A stretch of 64,000 nucleotides of DNA, from NCBI RefSeq assembly GCF_002157355.1, contig NZ_LYMK01000033.1, positions 19,574 through 83,573 on the forward strand, given 5' to 3'. The notes below the pieces were generated by a model. That model was not told the origin of the DNA and did not search any database. It saw nothing but the letters and a program-made list of their open reading frames with translations. Shown one piece after another: positions 16,933 through 24,807 of the stretch. Made by a program: the position numbers and the translations under genes. The DNA is from Variovorax sp. JS1663 (GTDB lineage Bacteria > Pseudomonadota > Gammaproteobacteria > Burkholderiales > Burkholderiaceae_C). Within the stretch, counting starts at the first letter, position 1, and each line of letters opens with the position of its first letter.

Positions 16933-17808
16933 ATGCAATCAGGCTTCATCTCCTTCCATGTGTCGCGCGACGGGGTCCGGCTGCATGGCCGCATCGGCGG
17001 ACAGGGCGCACCCTTGCTGCTGCTGCACGGCCATCCGCAAACGCTGGCAATCTGGCATCGCGTGGCCCCCGTGCTGGCCGCACGCTTCACGCTGGTGATG
17101 ATGGACCTGCGCGGCTACGGCGATTCGGACCGGCCGGCACCCGATGCCGAGCATCTCGCCTACAGCAAGCGTGAGATGGCCAGCGATGCGATGGCGGTGA
17201 TGGCGCATCATGGCTTCGAGCGCTTCCAGGTGCTGGCGCACGATCGCGGCGCACGCGTGGCGCACCGGCTCGCCGCGGACCATCCCCAGGCCGTCGAGCG
17301 GCTCATGCTGCTGGACATCGCGCCCACGCTCGCCATGTACGAGCGAACCTCGGAGGCCTTCGCCCGTGCCTACTGGCACTGGTTCTTCCTGATCCAGCCG
17401 CCGCCGCTGCCCGAGGCTCTGATCGAATCCGACCCCGCACGCTATGTGCGCAGCCTCATGGGCAGCCGACATGCCGGGCTGGCACCGTTCGCGCCCGAGG
17501 CGCTGGCGGAGTACGAGCGCTGCGCGGCCATCCCGGGCTTTGCGCGCGGCATCTGCGAGGACTATCGCGCCTCGGCCACCATCGACCTGGAGCATGATCG
17601 CGCCGACATCGCCGCGGGGCTGCGGCTCGCGCAGCCGCTGCGCGTGCTGTGGGGCCAGCATGGCGCGGTGGGGCGTTGCTTCGACGTGCTCTCGCTGTGG
17701 CGTGAGCGCGCGGACCAAGTGTCCGGCGCCGCGCTGCCCTGCGGCCACTACATTCCCGAGGAGGCGTCCGAGGTATTGACCGAGGAAGCCCTCCGATTTT
17801 TCATCTGA
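16933..17808 (+). CDS. Alpha/beta hydrolase, haloacetate (fluoroacetate) dehalogenase-like
   Basis: A 291-residue alpha/beta hydrolase. LLLLHGHPQT gives the oxyanion hole region, VLAHDRGARVAHRLA carries an Asp nucleophile (HDRG rather than GxSxG), and PCGHYIPEE carries the catalytic His. The segment YWHWFFLIQP resembles the His-Trp halide-binding pocket of fluoroacetate dehalogenases and MMDLRGYGDSDRP their RGxGxS turn. An Asp nucleophile in this setting indicates dehalogenase or epoxide hydrolase chemistry. I chose ATG 16933 from the promoter position and homologue-like N terminus. Twenty bases separate it from the tartrate dehydrogenase gene. Confidence 0.8.
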   Translation: MQSGFISFHVSRDGVRLHGRIGGQGAPLLLLHGHPQTLAIWHRVAPVLAARFTLVMMDLRGYGDSDRPAPDAEHLAYSKREMASDAMAVMAHHGFERFQVLAHDRGARVAHRLAADHPQAVERLMLLDIAPTLAMYERTSEAFARAYWHWFFLIQPPPLPEALIESDPARYVRSLMGSRHAGLAPFAPEALAEYERCAAIPGFARGICEDYRASATIDLEHDRADIAAGLRLAQPLRVLWGQHGAVGRCFDVLSLWRERADQVSGAALPCGHYIPEEASEVLTEEALRFFI

Positions 17809-17828
17809 CAGAAAACAAGGATGACACC

Positions 17829-18917
17829 ATGAGCGGCAAGAAGCGTATCGCCGTGATCGCTGGCGACGGCATCGGCAAGGAAACCATGCCCGAGGGGCTG
17901 CGGGTGCTGGATGCCGCGGCCCGCAAGTTCGGCATCGACCTGCATTTCGATCACTTCGATTTCTCGAGCTGGGACTACTACGAGAAGCACGGCAAGATGC
18001 TGCCGGACAACTGGAAGGATCAGATCGGCGGCCACGATGCGATCTACTTCGGCGCGGTCGGTTGGCCCGAGAAAATTCCCGACCACGTCTCCCTCTGGGG
18101 CTCGCTGCTCCTGTTCCGCCGCGAGTTCGACCAGTACATCAACCTGCGGCCGGCGCGCCTGATGCCGGGCATCGTCGCACCGGTGGTGCGGCGCGACGGC
18201 ACGCCGCGGCAGCCCGGCGAGATCGACATGTACATCGTGCGCGAGAACACCGAAGGCGAGTACTCGAGCATCGGCGGGCGCATGTACGAGGGCACTTCGC
18301 GCGAGATCGTGATCCAGGAAACGGTGATGTCGCGCACGGGCGTGGACCGCGTGCTCAAGTTCGCCTTCGAGCTGGCGCAATCGCGGCCGAAGAAGCACCT
18401 GACCAGCGCCACCAAGTCCAATGGCATCTCGATCACCATGCCCTACTGGGATGAACGGGTGGCTGAGATGGGCAGAAACTATCCAGGTGTCAAGCTTGAC
18501 AAGTTTCACATCGACATCCTGACGGCGCACTTCGTGCAGCGTCCCGACTTCTTCGACGTGGTGGTGGCGAGCAACCTGTTCGGCGACATCCTGTCCGACC
18601 TGGGACCGGCCTGCACGGGCACGATCGGCATCGCACCGAGCGCCAACCTCAATCCGGAGCGCGGCACGCCTTCGCTGTTCGAGCCGGTGCACGGGTCTGC
18701 CCCGGACATCGCGGGCAAGGGCATCGCCAACCCGATCGGGCAGATCTGGTGCGGCGCGATGATGCTGGAGTTCCTCGGCCACAAGGATGCGCACGATGCG
18801 ATCCTGGCTGCGATCGAGAAGACATTGGCGCCGGCGAGCGCAGCGCCACGCACGCCGGACCTCGGCGGCAGCGCCGGCACGGCCGATCTGGGACGTGCGA
18901 TCGCCGAAGCACTCTGA
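17829..18917 (+). CDS. Tartrate dehydrogenase/decarboxylase (beta-decarboxylating dehydrogenase)
   Basis: A 362-residue NAD- and divalent-metal-dependent enzyme of the isocitrate/isopropylmalate dehydrogenase family. GDGIGKETMPEGLRVL at the N terminus, RPARLMPG, VRENTEGEYSSIGGRMYEGT (substrate and cofactor loop), the Lys in TKSNGI, ASNLFGDILSDLG (metal Asp residues) and PVHGSAPDIAGKGIANP (NAD site) are all present. The WDYYEKHGKMLPDNW and YFGAVGWPEKIPDHVSLWG segments are specific to the tartrate dehydrogenase subgroup. The enzyme oxidises tartrate or decarboxylates D-malate. An AAGGATGA lies before the start. Probably co-transcribed with the preceding hydrolase. Confidence 0.9.
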   Translation: MSGKKRIAVIAGDGIGKETMPEGLRVLDAAARKFGIDLHFDHFDFSSWDYYEKHGKMLPDNWKDQIGGHDAIYFGAVGWPEKIPDHVSLWGSLLLFRREFDQYINLRPARLMPGIVAPVVRRDGTPRQPGEIDMYIVRENTEGEYSSIGGRMYEGTSREIVIQETVMSRTGVDRVLKFAFELAQSRPKKHLTSATKSNGISITMPYWDERVAEMGRNYPGVKLDKFHIDILTAHFVQRPDFFDVVVASNLFGDILSDLGPACTGTIGIAPSANLNPERGTPSLFEPVHGSAPDIAGKGIANPIGQIWCGAMMLEFLGHKDAHDAILAAIEKTLAPASAAPRTPDLGGSAGTADLGRAIAEAL

Positions 18918-18993
18918 GATCGCCCGGGAAGAGGCCCCGCGGAACACCACTAGAATCGCGGATCCTCGCTGGAGTTCACAGGAGAGCGTCTTA

Positions 18994-19022
18994 TTGACAC
19001 CCTGTGGACCAGTGGTTGTAAT
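18994..19022 (+). promoter_or_regulatory. Sigma-70 promoter of hupB
   Basis: TTGACA (18994-18999), 17-base spacer, TGTAAT (19017-19022): the best sigma-70 match in the window, as expected for an abundant nucleoid protein. Leader to the GTG start is about 125 bases. Confidence 0.8.
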
Positions 19023-19028
19023 CCTTGT

Positions 19029-19100
19029 CGGCAGTGCGCTGCCGGCGCGTCAGAACTGCCATCCTTCACCTCAAAGCACCCCGCGGCATTCGTCGCGGGG
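19029..19100 (+). other. Structured 5' leader of hupB
   Basis: Two hairpins lie between promoter and start codon: CGGCAG (19029-19034) with CTGCCG (19039-19044), loop TGCG; and CCCCGCG (19079-19085) with CGCGGGG (19094-19100), eight-base loop. No long U run follows either, so these are leader structures rather than plain terminators. Function unknown. Confidence 0.5.
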
Positions 19101-19154
19101 CCGGCATTGTTTCTGACGCTACCCGATCAACTATTTCCTGAACAAGGGGTCCTT

Positions 19155-19427
19155 GTGAACAAAACCGAACTGATTGAGCACATCGCCAAAAACGCCGATA
19201 TCTCCAAGGCTGCTGCCACGCGCGCCCTCGAATCGACCATCGGCGCCATCCGCACCACGCTCAAAAAAGGCGGCTCTGTCTCGCTCGTCGGTTTCGGTAC
19301 TTTCGCTGTGGGCAAACGCGCTGCGCGCACGGGTCGCAATCCGCGCACCGGCGACGCGATTAAAATCAAGGCCGCCAAGATCCCGAAGTTCCGCCCCGGC
19401 AAGGCGCTGAAAGACGCGCTGAACTGA
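19155..19427 (+). CDS. hupB: DNA-binding protein HU
   Basis: A 90-residue HU-family nucleoid protein that bends and compacts DNA as a dimer. MNKTELIEHIAKNADISKAAA is the helical base, and GFGTFAVGKRAARTGRNPRTG is the beta-arm with the conserved RxGRNPxTG tip. The GTG at 19155 is preferred over upstream starts because it restores the universal HU N terminus and follows AAGGGGTCC. Strong promoter at 18994-19022. It precedes tRNA-Val and ppiD, an arrangement common in beta-proteobacteria. Confidence 0.96.
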   Translation: MNKTELIEHIAKNADISKAAATRALESTIGAIRTTLKKGGSVSLVGFGTFAVGKRAARTGRNPRTGDAIKIKAAKIPKFRPGKALKDALN

Positions 19428-19443
19428 AAGACGGTTTCCGGTG

Positions 19444-19519
19444 GGGTGCTTAGCTCAGCTGGTAGAGCGGCGCCCTTACAAGGCGTAGGTCGGGGGTTCG
19501 AACCCCTCAGCACCCACCA
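19444..19519 (+). tRNA. tRNA-Val (anticodon TAC)
   Basis: A 76-nt cloverleaf including encoded CCA (19517-19519). Acceptor arm GGGTGCT (19444-19450) pairs with AGCACCC (19509-19515). The D-loop AGCTGGTAGA, anticodon loop CTTACAA with TAC, and T-loop GGGTTCGAACCCC are canonical. It lies 16 bases after hupB, probably co-transcribed, and is followed by a terminator. Confidence 0.97.
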
Positions 19520-19527
19520 ACCGATGC

Positions 19528-19559
19528 AAAGGCGAACAATCAGTTCGCCTTTTTTGTTT
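19528..19559 (+). terminator. Intrinsic terminator after tRNA-Val
   Basis: AAAGGCGAAC (19528-19537) pairs with GTTCGCCTTT (19543-19552), loop AATCA, followed by a T-rich tail TTTTGTTTT. Confidence 0.88.
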
Positions 19560-19580
19560 TCGCTAGAGAGACTTCCATCC

Positions 19581-21509
19581 ATGTTCGACTTCATCCGAAA
19601 GCACAACAAGATCCTCATGGGCGTGCTATTCCTGTTGATCGTGCCTTCTTTCGTGGTCGTCGGCGTACTGGATCGCTACAGCGGCACCAGCGACAAGGGC
19701 GAAACGGTCGCCAGCGTCGCGGGCAGCAGCATCCGGCGGCCGGAATGGGATCAGCAGCATCGCAGTGACATCGATCGCATCCGCCAGCAAAGGCCGGACG
19801 TGAGCCCCGCGATGTTCGATACCGACACGGAACGCTACGCCACGCTGGAGCGGATGGTGCGCGAGCGGGTGCTCGCGGCCGCCGCGGCGGAGGATCACTT
19901 CGTCGTGACGGAGCCGCGGCAGATGGAGATCTTCCGCAATGACCCGGCGCTGGCGAGCTTCGTGACCACCAAGAACGGCAAACCGGAGTTCGACCGCGAA
20001 CTGTTCTATCGCGCGACCGGCATGACGCCCCAGCAGCACCAGGATGCGTTGGTGGCGCAGATGGTGCGCCAGCAGGTGCTCAAGGGCATCGCCGACACTG
20101 GATTCGCGACACTGGCACAGGCCGCGCCCACGCTCAACGCGTTCTATGACCGGCGCGAGATCCAGGTGGCACGTTTCGCGCCTGGCGATTTCACAGGGAA
20201 GGTGAACGTCAGCGACGCAGACCTTGAGGCGTATTACAAGCAGCACGTCGCACAGTTCCAGGTGCCGGAGCAAGCGAGCATCGAGTACCTGGTGCTGGAC
20301 CTCGAGGCCGCCAAGAAGAACATCACGGTGAACGAGGCGGACCTGCGCAGCTACTACGACCAGAACACCGCGCGATTTGGCACGAAGGAGGAGCGGCGTG
20401 CCAGCCATATCCTGATCACGGTGCCCTCGGGCGCGCCCGCTGCCGATCGCGACAAGGCGCGTGCGAAAGCGCAGCAACTGCTTGCCGAGCTTCGAAAGTC
20501 GCCAGGCAGCTTTGCGGAACTGGCGCGCAAGAACTCTCAGGATCCAGGCTCCGCGGAGAAGGGCGGCGATCTCGACTTCGTCACGCGTGGCGCGATGGTC
20601 AAGCCTTTCGAGGACGCGATGTTTGCGCTCAAGAAGGGCGAGATCAGCGACGTCGTCGAGTCCGAATTCGGCTACCACATCATCCAGCTCAATGACGTCA
20701 AGCCGGGCGTCGTGCCGCCCTTCGAGCAGGTGCGCGCGAAGATCGAGAACGAAGTGCGCAGCCAGCAGGCGACGCAGGAGTTCGCGAAGGCCGCCGAAAG
20801 CTTTACCGACGCCGTCTATCAGCAACCCGACAGCCTGAAGCCGGCGGCGGACAAGCTGAAGCTCACGATCCGCACCGCCGACAAGGTCGCCCGCACGCCT
20901 GTGCCCGGTGCGACAGGTGCGCTGGCCAGTGCCAGTTTCCTGAACGCGCTGTTCGCACCCGATTCGCTCGAGCGCAAGCACAACACGGAAGCGATCGAAA
21001 TCGGTCCCAACCAGCTCGCATCGGGACGCGTGACGCAATACACGGCGGCACGTGCGCAGCCTCTGGACGAAGTCAAGGACAAGGTTCGCACACAGCTGGT
21101 CGCCGAGCGCGCTGCAGCACTCGCCAAGACCGAGGGCGAAGCCAAGCTGGCGGCCTGGCAGTCCAATGCGGCCGGCGCAAGCTTTGGCGCCGCGGTTACG
21201 GTGTCGCGGCTCGAAGCGCAGTCCCAGCCGACGCCGGTCATCGAGGGCGCCTTGCGCGCCGATCCGGCCAAGTTGCCCATGTTGGTGGGCGTGGACCTGG
21301 GCGCGCAGGGCTATGCCGTCGTCCGCGTCAACAAGGAGGTGCCGCGCACGTCGCCAGCGCCGGAGGTCGCGCAGCAGGAAGCGCAGCAGTACGCCATGGC
21401 GATGGCTGCTGCGGAGACCGCCGCCTACTACGAGCTCATGAAAAAGCGCTTCAAAGCCGAGATCCTGGTGCCCAAGCCGCTGAATGCGGGCCTTGTCGTG
21501 GGGCGGTAG
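19581..21509 (+). CDS. ppiD: Periplasmic folding chaperone / peptidyl-prolyl isomerase PpiD
   Basis: A 642-residue SurA_N/parvulin protein anchored in the inner membrane by one helix (residues about 12-34, ILMGVLFLLIVPSFVVVGVL). The periplasmic part has the SurA-like chaperone domain, then a parvulin rotamase domain around residues 270-370 (RRASHILITVPSG, FAELARKNSQDPGSAEKGGDLDFVTRG, SEFGYHIIQL) and a second C-terminal chaperone half. PpiD helps nascent envelope proteins leave the Sec translocon. The start at 19581 was chosen for the typical MFDFIRKHNKILMG N terminus. Confidence 0.95.
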   Translation: MFDFIRKHNKILMGVLFLLIVPSFVVVGVLDRYSGTSDKGETVASVAGSSIRRPEWDQQHRSDIDRIRQQRPDVSPAMFDTDTERYATLERMVRERVLAAAAAEDHFVVTEPRQMEIFRNDPALASFVTTKNGKPEFDRELFYRATGMTPQQHQDALVAQMVRQQVLKGIADTGFATLAQAAPTLNAFYDRREIQVARFAPGDFTGKVNVSDADLEAYYKQHVAQFQVPEQASIEYLVLDLEAAKKNITVNEADLRSYYDQNTARFGTKEERRASHILITVPSGAPAADRDKARAKAQQLLAELRKSPGSFAELARKNSQDPGSAEKGGDLDFVTRGAMVKPFEDAMFALKKGEISDVVESEFGYHIIQLNDVKPGVVPPFEQVRAKIENEVRSQQATQEFAKAAESFTDAVYQQPDSLKPAADKLKLTIRTADKVARTPVPGATGALASASFLNALFAPDSLERKHNTEAIEIGPNQLASGRVTQYTAARAQPLDEVKDKVRTQLVAERAAALAKTEGEAKLAAWQSNAAGASFGAAVTVSRLEAQSQPTPVIEGALRADPAKLPMLVGVDLGAQGYAVVRVNKEVPRTSPAPEVAQQEAQQYAMAMAAAETAAYYELMKKRFKAEILVPKPLNAGLVVGR

Positions 21510-21519
21510 CTTTTCACGC

Positions 21520-21525
21520 TACAAT
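21520..21525 (+). promoter_or_regulatory. -10 element of tRNA-His promoter
   Basis: TACAAT lies 12 bases before the G-1 of tRNA-His, immediately after the ppiD stop. No good -35 at standard spacing is seen. Confidence 0.5.
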
Positions 21526-21537
21526 TGCGGGCTCTAC

Positions 21538-21614
21538 GGTGGCTGTAGCTCAGTTGGTAGAGTCCCAGATTGTGATTCTGGTCGTCGTGGGTTCGAGTCC
21601 CATCAGCCACCCCA
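21538..21614 (+). tRNA. tRNA-His (anticodon GTG)
   Basis: A 77-nt tRNA with the extra G at position -1 (21538) opposite C73, the identity mark of tRNA-His. Acceptor GTGGCTG (21539-21545) pairs with CAGCCAC (21604-21610). The anticodon loop is TTGTGAT with GTG at 21572-21574, the T-loop is GTTCGAGTC, and CCA is encoded at 21612-21614. Confidence 0.97.
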
Positions 21615-21630
21615 AACACTCCTGAGAAAA

Positions 21631-21660
21631 GCGCCGGTCAATCGACCGGCGCTTTTTTTT
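21631..21660 (+). terminator. Intrinsic terminator after tRNA-His
   Basis: GCGCCGGTC (21631-21639) pairs with GACCGGCGC (21644-21652), loop AATC, then eight T residues. Confidence 0.95.
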
Positions 21661-21676
21661 TGGAAGTGAACAGCTC

Positions 21677-21704
21677 TTGCGGCAATTCGGACTTGAATTA
21701 GAAT
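21677..21704 (+). promoter_or_regulatory. Probable promoter of the H-NS-like gene
   Basis: TTGCGG (21677-21682), 16-base spacer, TAGAAT (21699-21704), in a locally AT-rich stretch (AATTCGG...AATTAGAATTC) unlike its surroundings. Such AT-rich DNA would suit H-NS autoregulation, which is inference. Confidence 0.45.
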
Positions 21705-21735
21705 TCGGGCTTCCTAATTCGGAGGAACTGCACCG

Positions 21736-22077
21736 ATGGCCTCAACCCTTGCCGACATCAATTCCCAGATCAAGAAGCATGATGAGCAGATTGCCCAATT
21801 GCGCAAGCAAGCGGAGGAACTGCGCAATCAGGAACGCGCTGGCGTGATCGAGGAACTGCGCAAGAAAATCGCGGAATACGGGCTGACCGCCGCGGATCTG
21901 AAACTCGCGACGCGCTCAGGCAAGAAGGCGACGACTTCCATCGTCGCGGTAAAGTCGGCGGCAAAGTATCGCAGCCCGACCGGCGAGACCTGGTCCGGTG
22001 GACGGGGGCGCAAGCCGCGCTGGATCACCGAAGCGCTTGCAGCGGGCAAGTCTCTGTCGGACTTCGAGATTCGCTAG
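21736..22077 (+). CDS. H-NS family nucleoid protein
   Basis: A 113-residue H-NS-like xenogeneic silencer. The N-terminal half is a coiled-coil oligomerisation region (LADINSQIKKHDEQIAQLRKQ to residue about 50). The C terminus has the DNA-binding block YRSPTGETWSGGRGRKPRWI, in which the GRGRKP loop is the AT-hook-like element typical of Burkholderiales H-NS. A perfect GGAGGAA lies 11 bases before the ATG. Strong terminator downstream. Confidence 0.95.
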   Translation: MASTLADINSQIKKHDEQIAQLRKQAEELRNQERAGVIEELRKKIAEYGLTAADLKLATRSGKKATTSIVAVKSAAKYRSPTGETWSGGRGRKPRWITEALAAGKSLSDFEIR

Positions 22078-22092
22078 GCATTTGCGCCTCCC

Positions 22093-22129
22093 CCAATAAA
22101 AAGCCCGCCAGAAGCGGGCTTTTTATTGG
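22093..22129. terminator. Bidirectional terminator between hns-like gene and quinone reductase
   Basis: A perfect 16-bp stem, CCAATAAAAAGCCCGC (22093-22108) with GCGGGCTTTTTATTGG (22114-22129), loop CAGAA. The A/T tracts on both sides let it act for both convergent genes. Confidence 0.93.
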
Positions 22130-22141
22130 CCTCACTCCGGC

Positions 22142-23128
22142 TCAGTTCACGAGCACCAGTTTGCCCTTGACCGCTCGCGAACCCATGTGGGCATACGCGT
22201 CCTTCAGCTCGGCCATGGGCATGGTGCAGTCAATCACGGGCTTGATCTTGCCTTGACCATACCACTTCGCCAATTCCGCCATCATCTGCGCGTTGGCCTT
22301 GGGTTCACGTTTGGCGAAATCGCCCCAGAACACACCGACCAGCGAGGCGCCTTTGAGCAGCATCAAATTCAGCGGCAGCGATGGAATCGGCCCTGAAGCG
22401 AAACCGACCACCAGATAGCGCCCGCGCCAGCCGATGGAACGAAACGCAGGTTCGGCGAATTCGCCGCCCACCGGGTCGTAAATCACGTCCGGCCCCTTGC
22501 CGTCGGTCGCGGCCTTGATGGCATCGCGAAAGCCGTTGGGAAGCGCGTGCGCGGTGTAGTTGATCGTGAGATCGGCGCCAATGGATTTGCACAGCGCGCA
22601 TTTCTCGTCGGTCGATGCCGCGGCAATCACCTTGGCGCCAGCCGCCTTGGCGATCTGGATCGCCGCAGTGCCGACCCCGCCGGCGGCCCCGAGGACCAGG
22701 ACGGTTTCACCGGCCTGCAATTGCGCGCGGTCCATCAACGCATGCCACGAGGTCGCATAGATCATGATGAAGGCCGCCGCATCGACGTATCCGAAGCCGT
22801 CGGGCAGCGTCATGCACAGCGCTGCAGGCGCCAGCGCATGGGTGCCAAAGCCCCCCGTTCCTGACAGGCAGGCGACGTTCTGCCCCAGGCGCAAGTGCGT
22901 GACGCCTTCGCCGACGGCCGCCACCACGCCGGCATATTCGGATCCTGGAACGAAAGGCACCGGTGGCTTGATCTGGTATTTGTTCTGGACGATCAGCAGG
23001 TCGGGAAAGTTCAGGCTGGCCGCCTTGATCTCGATCAGCACCTGGCCCGGGCCCGGCGTTGGCGTTGGCAGTTCTTTCCAGGTCAGCGCATCGACGCCGG
23101 TCGGGTTTTCACAGAGCCATGCGTGCAT
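22142..23128 (-). CDS. NADPH:quinone oxidoreductase family protein (zinc-free MDR)
   Basis: A 328-residue medium-chain dehydrogenase/reductase of the quinone oxidoreductase type. The N-terminal GroES-like domain has AASLNFPDLLIVQNKYQ and FVPGSEYAGVV, and lacks the zinc-binding Cys cluster of alcohol dehydrogenases. The cofactor domain has VLVLGAAGGVGTAAIQIAKAAG (AxxGxxG) for NADPH. The start at 23128 (MHAWLCENPTG) follows AAGGAG; an upstream in-frame extension lacks family sequence. Divergent from surE. Confidence 0.9.
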   Translation of the reverse strand: MHAWLCENPTGVDALTWKELPTPTPGPGQVLIEIKAASLNFPDLLIVQNKYQIKPPVPFVPGSEYAGVVAAVGEGVTHLRLGQNVACLSGTGGFGTHALAPAALCMTLPDGFGYVDAAAFIMIYATSWHALMDRAQLQAGETVLVLGAAGGVGTAAIQIAKAAGAKVIAAASTDEKCALCKSIGADLTINYTAHALPNGFRDAIKAATDGKGPDVIYDPVGGEFAEPAFRSIGWRGRYLVVGFASGPIPSLPLNLMLLKGASLVGVFWGDFAKREPKANAQMMAELAKWYGQGKIKPVIDCTMPMAELKDAYAHMGSRAVKGKLVLVN

Positions 23129-23252
23129 GCTCGGGTCTCCTTGGGATGAGTCTGGGGGCGATGAATCGAGGCCATGATAGGCCGGAGCGCAGGCGGGCAT
23201 TGTCCCTGCCGTGACGCAGCCGCCGCCTACAATCCTGCGCACAACCAATGCC

Positions 23253-24017
23253 ATGAAGATACTGATCTCGAACGACGATGGCTTCCAGGCTCCCGGCATC
23301 GTGGCCTTGCACGATGCGCTGAAGGAGGTGGCGGAAGTCGAAGTGGTCGCGCCGGAGCACAACAACAGTGCCAAGTCGAATGCGCTGACCCTCGCGGCGC
23401 CGCTCTATGTGCACAAGGCGCACAACGGTTTTCGCTATGTGACCGGGACGCCGGCCGACTGCGTGCATATCGCGCTCAAGGGCCTGCTCGACTATCGGCC
23501 CGACCTCGTGGTGTCCGGCATCAACAATGGCGCCAACATGGGCGACGACACCATCTATTCGGGTACGGTCGGCGCCGCCATGGAAGCCTATCTTTTCGGC
23601 ATTCCGGCGATTGCCTTTTCCCAGATCGAGAAAGGCTGGGCCCACGTCGACGCGGCCGCACGTGCAGCGCGGCGGCTGGTGGAGCAGATCGAGCGCGAGC
23701 GCATGCTGGACGGCCCCACTTTCCTGCTGAACGTCAACGTGCCGAATCTTCCGTTCGAGGAACTCAAACCGATCAAGGTCTGCCGCCTCGGACGGCGCCA
23801 CGCCGCCGAGAAGGTCATCACGCAGGACAGTCCGCGCGGTGAGACCATGTACTGGATCGCCGGTGCCGGCAGCGCCAAGGACAGCGGCGAGGGCACCGAT
23901 TTCCACGCGACGGCTGCAGGCCACATTGCGTTGACGCCTTTGCAGATCGACTTGACGGACCACGCCCACTTGGCTCAGTGGCGCGATACGGTGGCGCGGC
24001 TCGTGGAGCGTTCCTGA
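23253..24017 (+). CDS. surE: 5'/3'-nucleotidase SurE
   Basis: A 254-residue metal-dependent survival-protein phosphatase acting on nucleoside monophosphates. The metal site is in MKILISNDDGFQAPG (Asp8, Asp9), with the Ser and Asn ligands in PEHNNSAKSN and SGINNGANMGDDTIYSGTVGAA. ATG 23253 is chosen since the family begins exactly there. TACAAT (23228-23233) is a plausible -10. First gene of surE-pcm-nlpD-rpoS, a conserved stationary-phase operon. Confidence 0.97.
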   Translation: MKILISNDDGFQAPGIVALHDALKEVAEVEVVAPEHNNSAKSNALTLAAPLYVHKAHNGFRYVTGTPADCVHIALKGLLDYRPDLVVSGINNGANMGDDTIYSGTVGAAMEAYLFGIPAIAFSQIEKGWAHVDAAARAARRLVEQIERERMLDGPTFLLNVNVPNLPFEELKPIKVCRLGRRHAAEKVITQDSPRGETMYWIAGAGSAKDSGEGTDFHATAAGHIALTPLQIDLTDHAHLAQWRDTVARLVERS

Positions 24018-24019
24018 CC

Positions 24020-24796
24020 ATGGCGAGCCAACGGCCCGGGTTCCCCGTGCGGCTCACACCCACGGCGTCGGCCGCGACACGCGGGCGGGCTTCGGCGGTG
24101 CCTGCCAAACCACTCGTCGTGAACCAGACGCCATCCATGGCCTCGGATGCGGTGCGGGCGCGCATGGTCCAGCGGCTTGCCGCGCAGGGGATTGCCGATG
24201 CGCGCGTGCTGCGGGCGATGAGCGCAGTCGAGCGGCATCGCTTCGTCGACAGCGCGTTGGTCAACCAGGCCTATGAGGACACCAGCCTGCCGATCGGGCT
24301 CGGTCAGACGATCTCCAAGCCCAACGTGGTCGCGCGCATGATCGAGTTGTTGCTGGGCGCCCCGGCGCTGGCGAGCAAGCCTGGCGACCGGCTTGGACGC
24401 GTGCTCGAGATCGGCACAGGCTGCGGATACCAGGCCGCGGTGCTGAGCCATGTCGCAACCGAGGTCTACAGCATCGAGCGCCTGCGGGGCTTGCATGAGC
24501 GCGCACGCTCCAACCTGCGCCCATTCCGACTGGCCACTGTGCACCTGCTGCTGGGTGACGGCATGGTGGGTTATGCGAAGGGTGCTCCCTATGCCGGCAT
24601 CATCGCGGCCGCAGGCGGCGACGCGTTGCCGGAAGCCTGGCTCGCGCAACTCGCGGTCGGCGGCCGCATCGTCGCGCCGACCCAGTCGCCCGCAGGCGGA
24701 CAAGCGCTCGTGGTCGTCGACAAGACGGCACGCGGACTCGAGCGGCGCGTTCTTGAGGCGGTTCACTTTGTCCCCCTAAAATCTGGAATTGCTTGA
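24020..24796 (+). CDS. pcm: Protein-L-isoaspartate O-methyltransferase
   Basis: A 258-residue SAM-dependent enzyme that methylates isoaspartyl residues to start their repair. After a Pro/Ala-rich N-terminal extension of about 45 residues comes DTSLPIGLGQTISKPNVVARM, the substrate motif, and VLEIGTGCGYQAAVLSHV, the SAM-binding motif I. The rest of the Rossmann fold is complete to GGRIVAPT. The start lies two bases after the surE stop. Confidence 0.95.
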   Translation: MASQRPGFPVRLTPTASAATRGRASAVPAKPLVVNQTPSMASDAVRARMVQRLAAQGIADARVLRAMSAVERHRFVDSALVNQAYEDTSLPIGLGQTISKPNVVARMIELLLGAPALASKPGDRLGRVLEIGTGCGYQAAVLSHVATEVYSIERLRGLHERARSNLRPFRLATVHLLLGDGMVGYAKGAPYAGIIAAAGGDALPEAWLAQLAVGGRIVAPTQSPAGGQALVVVDKTARGLERRVLEAVHFVPLKSGIA

Positions 24797-24807
24797 AGGA
24801 AGAACAC

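Noticed and set aside
19446..19580. Upstream extension of ppiD through tRNA-Val
   Set aside because: The frame is open only by chance across the tRNA and terminator; the ppiD N terminus at 19581 matches the family.
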